Assembly: GCF_006714895.1 (NCBI RefSeq)
Contig: NZ_VFME01000001.1
Location: forward strand, 434,001-498,000
DNA from: Gramella sp. Hel_I_59
Lineage (GTDB): Bacteria > Bacteroidota > Bacteroidia > Flavobacteriales > Flavobacteriaceae
Length of the DNA: 64,000 nt
Reading direction: 5' to 3'
The position numbers and the translations under genes are program-made. Below the pieces are notes generated by a model that did not search any database, had not been told where the DNA came from, and saw only the letters and a program-made list of their open reading frames with translations. Below are positions 18,725-28,702 of this stretch, piece after piece (within the stretch, counting starts at the first letter, position 1; every line of letters begins with the position of its first letter).

Positions 18725-19072
18725 TCAATTTCTTCTCACCAATGCGTAAAAGTCATTTTCAAGCGGCAGATAGCCCATATCATACACAAAGAAGTATTGC
18801 TTTCCCGTTTTGGTAGTATAAATACTGGTGAAGAATTCAAAGCTAAATCCTTTGCAAAGTAATTTAGATTTAGAAACCGAAGTTTTATCACCGGGATTTA
18901 GTTCCTGAAGTATCCGGTAATTTTTCCGCAGCGAGTTATTCGTATTCCTGATGAGGTTACTTGCATCTTTATTCATCCTGTTGTGATATGCATTTCGGCA
19001 ATAATCACTACAGAATTTTTTATCTGTTCTTCCAACGATCTTTTCGTTGCACTCCTCGCAAGTCTTTTGCAT
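18725..19072 (-). CDS. small zinc-ribbon protein
   Basis: A 115-residue protein beginning MQKTCEECNEKIVG, with a second pair in KFCSDYCRNAYHNR. The CxxC...CxxxC spacing is that of a short zinc ribbon found at the front of several uncharacterised bacterial proteins. The rest is basic and helical, then a beta hairpin with YFFVYDMGYLPL. No exported signal. Could bind nucleic acid; not established. Confidence 0.7.
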   Translation of the reverse strand: MQKTCEECNEKIVGRTDKKFCSDYCRNAYHNRMNKDASNLIRNTNNSLRKNYRILQELNPGDKTSVSKSKLLCKGFSFEFFTSIYTTKTGKQYFFVYDMGYLPLENDFYALVRRN

Positions 19073-19121
19073 AGGGAAATATACTAAAAAGCTTTTTTAT
19101 AGGGTTTAACACCTTTGTTTT

Positions 19122-20060
19122 CTAGTAGAAAAGATGCGTATAATAGATGGGCATCCATACATCCTCATAAGTGCTTTTCGAAAAAATGGTTTCAGCCTGA
19201 TCAACATTAATGTTTATATCGGTCTCGGTTACTGCAGAGGTATTCAGACTGATTTTCCATTCATTGTCATTCAGCTTTTCACCAACAATCTCTCCCTGTT
19301 CTACAAATGTAATATTAGAAATACTCCCTGAAATACCTGTTACAACCTTATATTCTGAAAAGTTATCTGAAGTAATTAGAAAACTGTTAGCATTTGGATC
19401 TACTTCAAAATATACGATGCGAGTAATTTCGTCGTCTACGGCTTCGGGAATAGGATCTTCATACTGAAGCAATTTGAAAACCAGTTTATTACCAGGCTTC
19501 ACGTCCATCTCGAGATCGTTAGTATCTGGAATAGCATCAATCTGAAGTCTTGAGTTTTCGAAGAATGCATGGTAATTTTCAAGACTTTCATCATTTGTGA
19601 AATGTGAACGAACAGATCGTTCAACTACATGAATATCATTCGTTTCGTCATACATATATTCTGCGCCTTCAATACTTAAATCTGTTATCGCTATAGTAGG
19701 ACAGCAACCTTCAGTGATAGCTTCTCCTTCCACCGAAACTGTAAATATTTCTTCATCTGCGTACATCACCGAAAATTCAGCATCATTGAAAGTATAAATT
19801 ACAAGAGTTTTCTGTTCATTCTTTTCAATAACCTGGAAATCGGCTTCAAGATCATTAGAAGTTTCAACTACCGTGATCCCTTCAGAAGATGCTATGTTGT
19901 CAAAGATGTTTTCACCGGTATTGCTATCTATGATTTGAAAGTTTAAATCGGCATAACCGGCGTCACAGATCGTTGCTGAACAGTCCTCATCATCATCTGT
20001 CCCGCAGGATTGTAAAAAAGCTAAACTAAATAGTAGAAAATATGTTGCTAGAGATCTCAT
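19122..20060 (-). CDS. hypothetical lipoprotein, beta-rich
   Basis: A 312-residue protein with a lipoprotein leader ending LQSCGTDDDEDC (lipid Cys 19). The mature part is beta-rich and acidic; the second half (from about residue 185) contains NKLVFKLLQ, IVYFEVDPNANSF and WKISLNTS. That half is similar in order and spacing to the smaller neighbour at 20099-20611, which suggests paralogy. Function unknown. The two genes lie 38 bases apart on the same strand and may form an operon. Confidence 0.75.
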   Translation of the reverse strand: MRSLATYFLLFSLAFLQSCGTDDDEDCSATICDAGYADLNFQIIDSNTGENIFDNIASSEGITVVETSNDLEADFQVIEKNEQKTLVIYTFNDAEFSVMYADEEIFTVSVEGEAITEGCCPTIAITDLSIEGAEYMYDETNDIHVVERSVRSHFTNDESLENYHAFFENSRLQIDAIPDTNDLEMDVKPGNKLVFKLLQYEDPIPEAVDDEITRIVYFEVDPNANSFLITSDNFSEYKVVTGISGSISNITFVEQGEIVGEKLNDNEWKISLNTSAVTETDININVDQAETIFSKSTYEDVWMPIYYTHLFY

Positions 20061-20098
20061 AAGGGAGTTTTATCATTTAGGCGGTTAGTTAGTAAATT

Positions 20099-20611
20099 TT
20101 ATTGCGGCTGAAATATTCCTGAATTCTGAAATTTTATACTTCCAGAAAATTCTTCTTCCCCTTCATTTATTGTGTAATCTGCAGCTACTTCGAAGCTTAT
20201 ATTCCATTTCAGATTACCGATCTTTTGTGCAGTGATCTCACCAGATGTCGCTCTTCTGAAATCGGTAACAGGACAAAAGCAGGAATGTCTTAGATAGGTG
20301 TTGCTGACGTCAAAATCATTTGTAGTAAGCTGAAAATCTGCAGTATTTGCAGCAAGTTCAAAATATAAATATTGATCCAGACCGCTATCTGCAACTTCTG
20401 GATCTGATGCTTTACTAAAAGTATATTCAAAAACCAGCTTATCTCCATCGACAACTTCAACAAAGGTACCGAAGTCATTTTCACTGATCTTCAAAGCTGA
20501 ATTTTCATGTACGATGAATTCGACCGATTCTTTGATTCCTGTAGCATCATCAGATTTATCACAGGACATTAGAATAATAGAAAGTAGAAGTAGAAGGCTG
20601 AATTTTTTCAT
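20099..20611 (-). CDS. hypothetical lipoprotein, paralogue of the next gene
   Basis: A 170-residue protein with a lipoprotein leader ending LMSCDKSDD (lipid Cys 17). The mature domain contains DKLVFEYTF, YLYFELAANTADF, GEITAQKIGNLKWNIS, in the same order as in the downstream larger lipoprotein. A CFC pair in the middle (RHSCFCPV) is unique to this copy. No known family is recognised. It is the first gene of the pair. Confidence 0.75.
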   Translation of the reverse strand: MKKFSLLLLLSIILMSCDKSDDATGIKESVEFIVHENSALKISENDFGTFVEVVDGDKLVFEYTFSKASDPEVADSGLDQYLYFELAANTADFQLTTNDFDVSNTYLRHSCFCPVTDFRRATSGEITAQKIGNLKWNISFEVAADYTINEGEEEFSGSIKFQNSGIFQPQ

Positions 20612-20811
20612 AATTAATATTTGTATCTATTAGATGGCCATTTTCTGAAATGGTTGCGTTTACTCTGTAAAACAATCATGATTTCAGACTCCGGCGCAGG
20701 AGAAATTAGCATAATCTATGGATTCGTAGCTTTATAGGTTTTCGGATTGCTCAGCAATATGGATATAATATAAAGAAAAATGGCTGCGAAATGCGCGCTC
20801 CAATCGTCAGC

Positions 20812-21216
20812 TTATAATTGGTCTAAACTATTCATATCTATAGATTTAAACCAGTTTCTTCCATCGATGTTCATTTCTACAGTATTGAGCAAATACCTTT
20901 CCCGGCGGATATTATCACTATAAGCATTGCTCAACTTCTGATCCAGATCGATCAATTTGGCCATGGGTAGATTTTTATCTGCGAAAATTCTATATACGAT
21001 CTGCTGATCAATTCTGAATGGTTTGTTTCTCACAATTTCTGAAACCTTTTGCTCAATATTTTCAATTTTAGTTCTTTCGGTTTTGACATAATAGGTTTCT
21101 TCAGCGTTAATAAAGATATTGACATAAAACGGCTGGGTTTCCTGAGCTGAAGCTTGAGAAAGCATCTCTCTTCCAAAGAAAGTGAACAGGCATATAAGAA
21201 TAGACTTGTGTATCAT
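20812..21216 (-). CDS. exported protein with ExbD-like domain (tentative)
   Basis: The frame is open to 21327, but the ATG at 21216 gives a normal signal peptide (MIHKSILICLFTFFG...SAQ), so a 134-residue precursor is proposed. After the signal, the segment NIFINAEETYYV...KIENIEQKV...IVYRIFADKNLPMAKLIDL follows the order of the periplasmic domain of ExbD/TolR (substrate-less strand, helix, then IxADK strand). The usual single membrane helix with its Asp is replaced by a signal peptide. If correct it would be a free periplasmic relative; the match is by eye and weak. Confidence 0.6.
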   Translation of the reverse strand: MIHKSILICLFTFFGREMLSQASAQETQPFYVNIFINAEETYYVKTERTKIENIEQKVSEIVRNKPFRIDQQIVYRIFADKNLPMAKLIDLDQKLSNAYSDNIRRERYLLNTVEMNIDGRNWFKSIDMNSLDQL

Positions 21217-21425
21217 AAGGTTGTTGGATAGTTGGTTAGAGTTGATTATGAGAGTATTACTATCTTGGGAATGTTTTATTATATAGGCATTATACGTTTT
21301 CAAATGTTTACAAACGAAAGTAAACAACTACAAGTGCTTTACGACCGATTAGTCTTTGCTCTTCCATACATCTTTGTCCTGTTGAAATGAACGAATGATT
21401 TTCAACTGCAATAAAATCTTTAGTT

Positions 21426-21758
21426 ATGAGCACTTTAAGAAACACAGTACAATTGATCGGGCATGTAGGGAATGAGCCTGAAATCGTAAATCTTGAATCT
21501 GGAAAGAAATTAGCCAAATTTTCAGTAGCCACCAATGAAAGTTATAAGAATTCAAAAGGTGAGAAAATCACTGATACACAATGGCACAATATCGTTGCCT
21601 GGGGCAAAACTGCTGAACTGGTTGAAAATTACGTTCCGAAAGGGAAGGAGATTGGAATTGAAGGAAAACTAACCAGTAGAAGTTACGAGGATAAAGATGG
21701 TATTAAAAGATATGTAACTGAAGTCGTTTGCCAGGAACTTTTACTACTTGGTAAATAG
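21426..21758 (+). CDS. ssb: single-stranded DNA-binding protein
   Basis: A 110-residue OB-fold protein beginning MSTLRNTVQLIGHVGNEPE, with the SSB signature KFSVATNESYKNSKGEK and WHNIVAWGKTAELVENYV. It lacks the long acidic C-terminal tail of the main replicative SSB, so it is probably a second, shorter SSB used in repair or competence. Single gene, convergent with the deacetylase-like gene. Confidence 0.93.
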   Translation: MSTLRNTVQLIGHVGNEPEIVNLESGKKLAKFSVATNESYKNSKGEKITDTQWHNIVAWGKTAELVENYVPKGKEIGIEGKLTSRSYEDKDGIKRYVTEVVCQELLLLGK

Positions 21759-21768
21759 TAGATAGTTC

Positions 21769-22671
21769 TTAAAAATAGATTTGCTGGGCAGCTCTATAAG
21801 TGTTGGCGTGAGCTTCGATAATATATTTTATCTCTTTTGAATAACCACCACCCATGCTGCACTCCACAGGAATCTGAAGATCGTGGCAGGTTTGTAATAC
21901 GAACCTGTCGCGTTCTTTACATCCCTTTATAGTACAGGAGAGTCGGCCAAGCTTGTCGGTTTCTAAAATATCTACGCCACAGAGGTAGAAAATAAAATCA
22001 GGTTTTGTTCTTTCTATAAGTTCCGGTAGAACATCTTTTAGCTGCCTGAGGTAAGCTTCATCACCTGTGCCATCCGGGATTTCAATATCCAGATCAGAAG
22101 TTTCTTTTCTAAAAGGGTAGTTTCCCTTTCCATGCATCGAAAATGTAAATACAGAATCATCATTTTGAAAGATCTCAGCCGTACCATTTCCCTGATGTAC
22201 GTCCAGGTCTACGATCAGAATTTTTTCAGCCAGATTTTGATCTTGTAAATAGCGGGCAGCGATTGCCTGATCGTTCAATAAACAGAATGCTTCAGCTCTA
22301 TCTGAAAAAGCATGGTGAGTTCCACCGGCTATATTCATGGAGACGCCATATTCAAGTGCATATTTGCAGGCATCGATGGTTCCCTGTGCAATAATCTGTT
22401 CTCTATCCACAAGTTCCTGTGATAGTGGAAATCCTGAGACTCTGATCTCTTTTTTACTAAGATCCAGGTTCTTCAATCTATCAACATAGGTTGCAGTATG
22501 GGCTCTTAAGATCAAACTCTCATCGATGAGGTCAGGCTTAAAAAAATTCTCATCCTCACAGGTACCTTCATGCAATAATTGCTTTGGAAGCAAATCATAC
22601 TTTTCCATAGGAAACCTGTGACCTTCAGGCAGTGGATGTTTATAAATGGGATGAAAGGCAATTTTGAGCAT
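21769..22671 (-). CDS. histone-deacetylase-family amidohydrolase
   Basis: A 300-residue arginase/HDAC-fold enzyme, short and compact like class IV-related bacterial acetylpolyamine or acetyl-lysine deacetylases. The active-site His pair is in GGTHHAF (His 119-120), and zinc ligands sit in DLDVHQGNGT. The C-terminal segment contains ECSMGGGYSKE. Substrate unknown: acetylated proteins, polyamines or small molecules. The metG terminator lies directly before its start, so it should have a separate promoter or rely on read-through. Confidence 0.88.
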   Translation of the reverse strand: MLKIAFHPIYKHPLPEGHRFPMEKYDLLPKQLLHEGTCEDENFFKPDLIDESLILRAHTATYVDRLKNLDLSKKEIRVSGFPLSQELVDREQIIAQGTIDACKYALEYGVSMNIAGGTHHAFSDRAEAFCLLNDQAIAARYLQDQNLAEKILIVDLDVHQGNGTAEIFQNDDSVFTFSMHGKGNYPFRKETSDLDIEIPDGTGDEAYLRQLKDVLPELIERTKPDFIFYLCGVDILETDKLGRLSCTIKGCKERDRFVLQTCHDLQIPVECSMGGGYSKEIKYIIEAHANTYRAAQQIYF

Positions 22672-22699
22672 AAAAAAGCCTGGAAAGTTATTTCCAGGC
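22672..22699 (-). terminator. terminator of metG
   Basis: GCCTGGAAA pairs with TTTCCAGGC around GTTA. On the minus strand a run of six T follows, next to the start codon of the deacetylase-like gene. Confidence 0.8.
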
Positions 22700-22710
22700 G
22701 ATTTGAGTTT

Positions 22711-24786
22711 TTAATTTATCGTGATTCCGTTGGAGACATTATCCTCATCAGGATTCACAAAAACAAGTTTTCCTTCTTTGTTTTCGGTCATCAGGATCAT
22801 TCCTTCGCTTTCTACTCCACGTAATTTTCTGGGAGCAAGGTTTACCAGCACAGTTACTTTTTTACCGATAATTTCTTCTGCTTTAAAATGTTCAGCAATA
22901 CCGGAAACCACCGTTCTCTGATCAATACCGGTATCAACTTTAAGAATCATCAGCTTTTTGGTTTTGGCCATCTTTTCAGCTTCTATAATAGTTCCAACAC
23001 GCAGATCCATTTTAGTGAAATCTTCAAAAGTAGCAATCTCTTTTTGCGGTTCAGCTTTCTGATTTTCCATTTCGTTCGCTGCTTTGGTAGCCTTTAATTT
23101 TTCCAGTTGTTGCTCCATTTGTTCATCTTCTATTTTACTGAAAAGTAGTTCCGCTTTTCCAATTTGATGACCTGCAGGAATTAATGCTTCCCGGGTACCA
23201 ATAATATCCCAGTCTGGGGTAGTAGAAGTATTCTCTCCAGTTTGATTCAGCATTCGCTTTAGTTTAGCGGAAGTGAACGGGAGGAAAGGTTCGCTAATAA
23301 TACTGAGTGCGCTGGCAATTTGAAGTGCCACGTACATAATCGTTTTTACACGATCTTCATCAGTTTTAATTTGCTTCCATGGCTCTTCATCAGCCAGGTA
23401 TTTATTTCCAAGCCTGGCCAGGTTCATCAACTCACCCTGAGCTTCACGAAAACGGTATTTTTCAATCGAACTTGCGATTACCGATGGATATGCTTTTAAT
23501 TCAGCAATTGTCTGTTCATCCACTTCAGTATACTCTCCCGGCTGCGGAATTATTCCGTCATAATATTTGTTGGTTAAAACCACCACGCGGTTAATAAAGT
23601 TTCCGAAGATAGCGACCAGCTCATTATTGTTTCTTGCCTGAAAATCTTTCCAGGTAAAATCATTGTCTTTTGTTTCCGGAGCATTTGCAGTCAACACATA
23701 ACGCAATACATCCTGTTGATCTGGGAAGTCCTGCAGATATTCATGTAGCCATACCGCCCAGTTCTTTGAAGTTGAAAGTTTTTTACCCTCAAGATTCAGA
23801 AATTCATTTGCCGGCACATTCTCAGGCAAGATATAATCACCATGAGCTTTCAGCATCGTAGGGAAAATAATACAGTGAAAAACGATATTATCCTTCCCGA
23901 TGAAATGAACCAGTTTGGTGTTTTCGTCTTTCCAGTAAGGCTCCCAGTCTTTTCCTTCTCTCTCTGCCCATTCTTTGGTAGAGGAAATATAACCAATAGG
24001 AGCATCGAACCATACATAGAGCACTTTGCCCTCTCCGCCTTCCACTGGAACAGGGATTCCCCAGTCAAGATCTCTGGTTACCGCGCGGGCTCTTAAACCA
24101 TCGTCGATCCAGGATTTCACCTGACCATAAACGTTACTTTTCCAGTCGGCTTTGTGCCCTTTCAGGATCCATTCCTTTAGAAAATCTTCATATTGGTCTA
24201 ATGGTAAAAACCAGTGTTTAGTTTCTTTTAAAGTTGGAACGGCACCGGTAATAGCAGATTTAGGATTAATAAGATCTGTTGCATTTAATGAAGTTCCGCA
24301 GTTTTCACACTGGTCTCCATAAGCTTCTTCATTCCCACATTTTGGGCAGGTTCCAGTTACAAATCTATCGGCTAGAAACTGGTTAGCCTCGACGTCATAT
24401 AATTGCTCGGTAGATTCTTCAATAAATTTACCATCCTCATACATCTTCTTAAAAAAGTCTGATGCCGTTTTATGGTGAACATCACCTGAAGTTCTGGAAT
24501 AGTTATCGAAGGTAATTCCGAAGTCTTCAAAAGAGGTTTTGATGATCGCATTGTACTTGTCTACTACATCCTGCGGACTCACACCTTCTTTCTTGGCCTT
24601 GATCGTAATTGGCACACCGTGCTCATCACTTCCACAAACAAATGCTACATCATGTCCCTGCATTCGTAAAAACCTGGAATAAATATCTGCAGGTACATAA
24701 ACGCCTGCAAGGTGTCCAATATGAATAGGCCCGTTCGTATAAGGTAAAGCCGCTGTGATCGTAAATCTCTGAGGATTTTTGCTCAT
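22711..24786 (-). CDS. metG: methionyl-tRNA synthetase
   Basis: Charges tRNA-Met. The 691-residue chain has the class I HIGH motif ([10 protein letters not shown]), a zinc knob with CPKCGNEE and CENCG, the KLSTSKNW variant of KMSKS, the anticodon-binding helical domain and a C-terminal tRNA-binding OB domain beginning [14 protein letters not shown]. The frame is open to 24825, but the ATG at 24786 gives the conserved start ([19 protein letters not shown]). Followed by a clear terminator. Confidence 0.97.
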   Translation of the reverse strand: MSKNPQRFTITAALPYTNGPIHIGHLAGVYVPADIYSRFLRMQGHDVAFVCGSDEHGVPITIKAKKEGVSPQDVVDKYNAIIKTSFEDFGITFDNYSRTSGDVHHKTASDFFKKMYEDGKFIEESTEQLYDVEANQFLADRFVTGTCPKCGNEEAYGDQCENCGTSLNATDLINPKSAITGAVPTLKETKHWFLPLDQYEDFLKEWILKGHKADWKSNVYGQVKSWIDDGLRARAVTRDLDWGIPVPVEGGEGKVLYVWFDAPIGYISSTKEWAEREGKDWEPYWKDENTKLVHFIGKDNIVFHCIIFPTMLKAHGDYILPENVPANEFLNLEGKKLSTSKNWAVWLHEYLQDFPDQQDVLRYVLTANAPETKDNDFTWKDFQARNNNELVAIFGNFINRVVVLTNKYYDGIIPQPGEYTEVDEQTIAELKAYPSVIASSIEKYRFREAQGELMNLARLGNKYLADEEPWKQIKTDEDRVKTIMYVALQIASALSIISEPFLPFTSAKLKRMLNQTGENTSTTPDWDIIGTREALIPAGHQIGKAELLFSKIEDEQMEQQLEKLKATKAANEMENQKAEPQKEIATFEDFTKMDLRVGTIIEAEKMAKTKKLMILKVDTGIDQRTVVSGIAEHFKAEEIIGKKVTVLVNLAPRKLRGVESEGMILMTENKEGKLVFVNPDEDNVSNGITIN

Positions 24787-24908
24787 TAGAATAAGTAAAT
24801 TTTTAAGAGCGGTAAAGTTAAGCAAAGACGTTCGAATACGCGTTAAATTCTTGTAAAAGCGGAACCTTGTGGAGCTTATCTGTATACTTTTACTACAAAA
24901 AACTTCAA

Positions 24909-25490
24909 ATGCGTAAAATTCTAGCCGTTGTTGGTCTGCTGGCCATAGTTTCCTGTAACAGTAATAAAGCTGTAACTGGCTCTAAAGATATTTATAGTCT
25001 TGAAAATTTAAGCCGAATGTCTTCGGAAGATATTTCGCGCAATTACCCACAATCCAATATGGAAGAAGGAGTGGATGAATTCGAGGAGGGAACCGAGACA
25101 AAACCTTACAGCATACTATTTCCTGAAACTGAAGACGAGGTTTTGATCACCTGGCAAACTAAAGAGAAGAAAAAGGTGAGTTCAATCAATTATTCCGGAG
25201 AAGGAAGATGGACCACTGCCGATGGAATTAAGGTTGGAATGAGCCTGAATGAACTAAATGAATTAAATGCAAAACCAGTGTCTTTTTACGGTTTTGGATG
25301 GGATTATAGTGGAGCTGTAGACTGGAATGGTGGAAAACTTGCGAAATCCGGAATTGGTGTTTTCCTGAAAACAGATAAGGATATTCCTAATAAATTCTAT
25401 GGTGATAAGATCGTAAAAGCCAGTAAAGAAGAAATTGACGCTCTTGAACTTCAGGTAGGATCTGTGATGTTGATGAATGAGGTAAACTAG
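24909..25490 (+). CDS. hypothetical lipoprotein
   Basis: A lipoprotein with leader [16 protein letters not shown] (Cys 16); the frame is open from 24867, but the ATG at 24909 puts the leader in place, giving 193 residues. The mature part has a [19 protein letters not shown] segment reminiscent of small beta/alpha domains of unknown function. It is followed after 8 bases by yraN, suggesting cotranscription, though the two need not share a function. Confidence 0.75.
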   Translation: MRKILAVVGLLAIVSCNSNKAVTGSKDIYSLENLSRMSSEDISRNYPQSNMEEGVDEFEEGTETKPYSILFPETEDEVLITWQTKEKKKVSSINYSGEGRWTTADGIKVGMSLNELNELNAKPVSFYGFGWDYSGAVDWNGGKLAKSGIGVFLKTDKDIPNKFYGDKIVKASKEEIDALELQVGSVMLMNEVN

Positions 25491-25498
25491 GTTTACGA

Positions 25499-25858
25499 AT
25501 GGCTACTCATAATGATCTGGGCAAGAAGGGGGAGGAGTTGGCAGTACAGTTTCTTCTGAAAAATAATTACGAGATCCTGGAACGTAACTTCAGGTATCGT
25601 AAAGCTGAAGTAGATATCATTGCCAGAGAAGCTGATACCTTAATAGCAGTTGAAGTAAAATCACGAAGTTCGGTCTATTTTGGAAATCCTGCAGACTTTG
25701 TGAAACCTGCTCAGATCAAATTACTTGTGGAAGCAATGAATTACTATTCGGAAAAGCATGATACAGATCTGGAGATCAGGTTCGATATCATTGCGATTAC
25801 AAAATCTGGATCCAACTACGAAATGGAACATATTACTGATGCCTTTCTACATTTTTAA
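25499..25858 (+). CDS. yraN: YraN family endonuclease-like protein (UPF0102)
   Basis: A 119-residue protein of the UPF0102/YraN family, which has the restriction-endonuclease-like fold related to archaeal Holliday junction resolvases. The active-site pattern is visible: AEVDIIAREADTLIAVEVKSRSS, giving the Asp and ExK residues. Biochemical role is not settled. It follows the lipoprotein gene by 8 bases and ends before a bidirectional terminator. Confidence 0.92.
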   Translation: MATHNDLGKKGEELAVQFLLKNNYEILERNFRYRKAEVDIIAREADTLIAVEVKSRSSVYFGNPADFVKPAQIKLLVEAMNYYSEKHDTDLEIRFDIIAITKSGSNYEMEHITDAFLHF

Positions 25859-25882
25859 AGGCTCATAATTAGATACGTGAAC

Positions 25883-25914
25883 AAAAAAAAGCCGGTCGAA
25901 AGACCGGCTTTTTT
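25883..25914. terminator. bidirectional terminator between yraN and M13 peptidase
   Basis: GCCGGTC, loop GAAA, GACCGGC (25891-25908) with an A tract on the left and T tract on the right, serving both convergent genes. Confidence 0.9.
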
Positions 25915-25937
25915 AGTGAAATAAATTTTAGAAGCTG

Positions 25938-28010
25938 TTACCAGATTCTCACTCTATCTTCAGGTTTTACGTACATCTTATCACCTTCTTCAATAGTAAA
26001 TGCATCATACCATGCATCGATATTCTGAAGTGGCACATAAGCTCTGTACATTCCAGGAGAATGAGAGTCGGTTTTGATCCTGTTTCTCATCGCTTCATCT
26101 CTCATTTTAGTTCTCCAAACGGTTGCCCAGGAAAGGAAGAATCTTTGTTCTGGAGTAAATCCATCTATTTTACCTGGGTTTTCATTGTTCTCCAGATGAA
26201 TTTGTAATCCATCATAAGCAGCATTCACTCCTCCAAGATCACCAATATTTTCACCTAAGGTGAATTTCCCATTGATATAAACACTATCCAGTACTTCAAT
26301 AGCGCTGTACTGCTCCGCCAGGTCATTTCCTAAAGTTTCAAATTCTTCAAGATCTTTCTCAGTCCACCAGTTGTTAAGGTTTCCTTCAGCATCAAATCTA
26401 GCACCGCTATCATCAAAACCGTGTGAAATCTCATGACCAATTACAGCACCAATTCCGCCGTAATTCACCGCAGCATCTGCTTTATAATCGTAGAATGGAG
26501 GCTGTAGAATCGCCGCCGGGAATACGATCTCGTTATAACGTGGGTTGTAGTAAGCATTCACTGTTTGTGGAGACATGAACCATTCACCCTTATCAACTGG
26601 CTGTCCTAGATCTGCCATGTTCTCTGCAACTCTCCATTTTTGAGCGTTTAGCATGTTCTGGAAATAAGACCCTCCTTCTTCAGGTGAGGTGATTTCTAGA
26701 GCTGCGTAATCTTTCCACTCATCAGGATATCCAATTTTTACGTTGAAAGTACTAAGTTTTTCAAGCGCTTTCTTTTTGGTATCCTCGCTCATCCAGCTAA
26801 GATTGTTGATTCTATTTTCATAAGCCTTCAGGATGTTGTCCACCATTTCCTGAGCTTTTTTCTTTGCTTCAGCCGGGAAATGTTCTTCAACATAAAGTTT
26901 TCCAAGAGCTTCACCTAAAGTCCCATTGATAGAACTAAGAGCTCTTTCATTTCTAGGACGTTGTTCTTTTGCTCCCTGAAGTGTTTTGCTGTAAAACTCC
27001 CACGATTCGGTTTCAAGATCTGTAGTAAGTGCGCTTGCAGCTCCGTTGAAAAGATCCCATTTCAAATAGGTTTTCCAGTCTTCTACAGAATTTTCAGCAA
27101 TGATCTGCTGTAATGCTTTCATGTATTTTGGCTGGGAAACGATGATCGTATCAAGCTCCTTTGCGCCAATACCATCAAAATAAGCTTTCCAGTTCATGGC
27201 CGGAGTCATCTTTTGCAACTCAGCGACAGTCATTGGGTTATAGGTATTTCTGGCATCACGACGTTCTACTTTATCCAGTTTTGGCTCCGCAAGTCTGGTT
27301 TCAAATTTCAGGATCGTTTCAGCAGCATTTTTCGCTTCTTCTTCTGAATAGTCAAGATATTGTAGCATATCTGCTACGTAAGCTTTGTATTTTGTTCGGG
27401 TTTCCTTAGAATCTGAATCATTCTGAAGATAATAATCTCTTTCAGGTAATCCCAGACCAGAAGGGTTCAGGTAAGCAGCGTTCATATCAGAATTTTTGCT
27501 GTCTGCACCAACACCGAAGCTGAAGAATCCGGCACTTCCGTATTCACTCATTTCAACTAAGAAATCCTGAAGATCTTCCTTATTCTGGATAGAATCGATC
27601 TTTGCCAGGTAAGGTTTTACCGGCTCAATTCCCTGCTCATTTCTGGCAACAGTATCCATGATACTTTTGTAAAGATATACAGCTTTTGCCTGGTCTGTTG
27701 AAGCATCAAGACTATCGCTCGAAGCCGTTTTTTCCAGAAGACCAAGAGCATCCTCATCGGTTCTTTGTCTTAATTCATCGAAACTTCCCCAGCGGGTTCT
27801 GTCTCCAGGAATCTCTGTGCTATCCAGCCAGCGACCGTTTACGTAGCGAAAGAAATCTTCTTTTGCAGTTGTAGAAGTATCCATGTAGGCAAGATTGATA
27901 CCATGGATCTCATCATCTTTTTCCTCAGTTCTTTTTTCGTTATCATTACAGGCGGTAAACATCCCTGCGCTGAAAACAGATAAAAACAAAATTCTGTTTA
28001 TTCTTTTCAT
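25938..28010 (-). CDS. M13 family metallopeptidase lipoprotein
   Basis: A 690-residue neprilysin/PepO-like zinc endopeptidase, predicted to be a lipoprotein (leader ending FTACNDNEK, Cys 21). The zinc site is GHEISHGFDDSG (HExxH), the third ligand is in ENIGDLGGV, and substrate-binding NAYYNPRYNEIVFPA is present. Length is typical of full two-lobe M13 enzymes. It should cut peptides in the periplasm or at the cell surface. Codon use matches neighbours. Confidence 0.95.
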   Translation of the reverse strand: MKRINRILFLSVFSAGMFTACNDNEKRTEEKDDEIHGINLAYMDTSTTAKEDFFRYVNGRWLDSTEIPGDRTRWGSFDELRQRTDEDALGLLEKTASSDSLDASTDQAKAVYLYKSIMDTVARNEQGIEPVKPYLAKIDSIQNKEDLQDFLVEMSEYGSAGFFSFGVGADSKNSDMNAAYLNPSGLGLPERDYYLQNDSDSKETRTKYKAYVADMLQYLDYSEEEAKNAAETILKFETRLAEPKLDKVERRDARNTYNPMTVAELQKMTPAMNWKAYFDGIGAKELDTIIVSQPKYMKALQQIIAENSVEDWKTYLKWDLFNGAASALTTDLETESWEFYSKTLQGAKEQRPRNERALSSINGTLGEALGKLYVEEHFPAEAKKKAQEMVDNILKAYENRINNLSWMSEDTKKKALEKLSTFNVKIGYPDEWKDYAALEITSPEEGGSYFQNMLNAQKWRVAENMADLGQPVDKGEWFMSPQTVNAYYNPRYNEIVFPAAILQPPFYDYKADAAVNYGGIGAVIGHEISHGFDDSGARFDAEGNLNNWWTEKDLEEFETLGNDLAEQYSAIEVLDSVYINGKFTLGENIGDLGGVNAAYDGLQIHLENNENPGKIDGFTPEQRFFLSWATVWRTKMRDEAMRNRIKTDSHSPGMYRAYVPLQNIDAWYDAFTIEEGDKMYVKPEDRVRIW

Positions 28011-28155
28011 TGTTCTAGTTAAGAATTATAAAATAATACGGCTAATGTAGCAAAACGGTCAAAATAATCCATAATTCAGCCTCGCCGAATTGAGAACAAC
28101 CTGCTGAAAATTAATAATTAAGCTTGATGTAGATTTTTATCTAAACTGAATGGAA

Positions 28156-28686
28156 CTATTTGTTTTTCAATTCTGAAATTAGATTTTTATCGAATTGGGC
28201 TTTTAAACTGGTAAGTTCATCTACATTTTCATTGGGCACTGCGATGGAAAGTACGTAATGATGAATCTTCCATTTGCCATCCTCTTTAGCAACTATTCCA
28301 GAACCCCTGCAAATCCCCATTTGTGTTTCTAGAAGTTCATCAAACCAGGCGATTTTAGAATTCTGGTGCACATAAATATTTCTTTCAATCGAAGTAAAAC
28401 TCCATGCTTTCCCTGAATCAAAATATGGTTTAGCGAACTTTTTAAATTCTTCCGCAGTCCAGTTTTCAGTAGCATCGGTCCCAACAAATATCGCATCATT
28501 AGTCATTAGACCAAAGTATGTTTCAAATTCAGTATTGGCGGCCGCAAGATGCCAGCTGTCCAGCGTTTCACTTACTCTTTCTTTGATCGCTGTCTTATTT
28601 TTTTCTGAATCCTTTACCTGTGCATGCAATGGCAACACGGTGAGAAATGCGAAAACGAATAGAAATTTTAAAGCTGAATTTTTCAT
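28156..28686 (-). CDS. SnoaL/NTF2-like secreted protein
   Basis: A 176-residue protein with a signal peptide (cleavage near LHAQ). The mature domain fits the NTF2-like cone: a helical start (VSETLDSWHLAAANTEFETYF), MTNDAIFVGTDATENW, and strands AWFDELLETQ and GKWKIHHYVLS. Family members include DUF4440/SnoaL-like enzymes and binding proteins; no catalytic assignment can be made. It lies 16 bases after a lipoprotein gene on the same strand. Confidence 0.78.
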   Translation of the reverse strand: MKNSALKFLFVFAFLTVLPLHAQVKDSEKNKTAIKERVSETLDSWHLAAANTEFETYFGLMTNDAIFVGTDATENWTAEEFKKFAKPYFDSGKAWSFTSIERNIYVHQNSKIAWFDELLETQMGICRGSGIVAKEDGKWKIHHYVLSIAVPNENVDELTSLKAQFDKNLISELKNK

Positions 28687-28702
28687 TGGTCGAATATTTG
28701 TT

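Noticed and set aside
20746-20758. 13-bp palindrome ATTGCTCAGCAAT
   Set aside because: Short perfect palindrome in a 200-base spacer with no promoter next to it; chance occurrence is likely.
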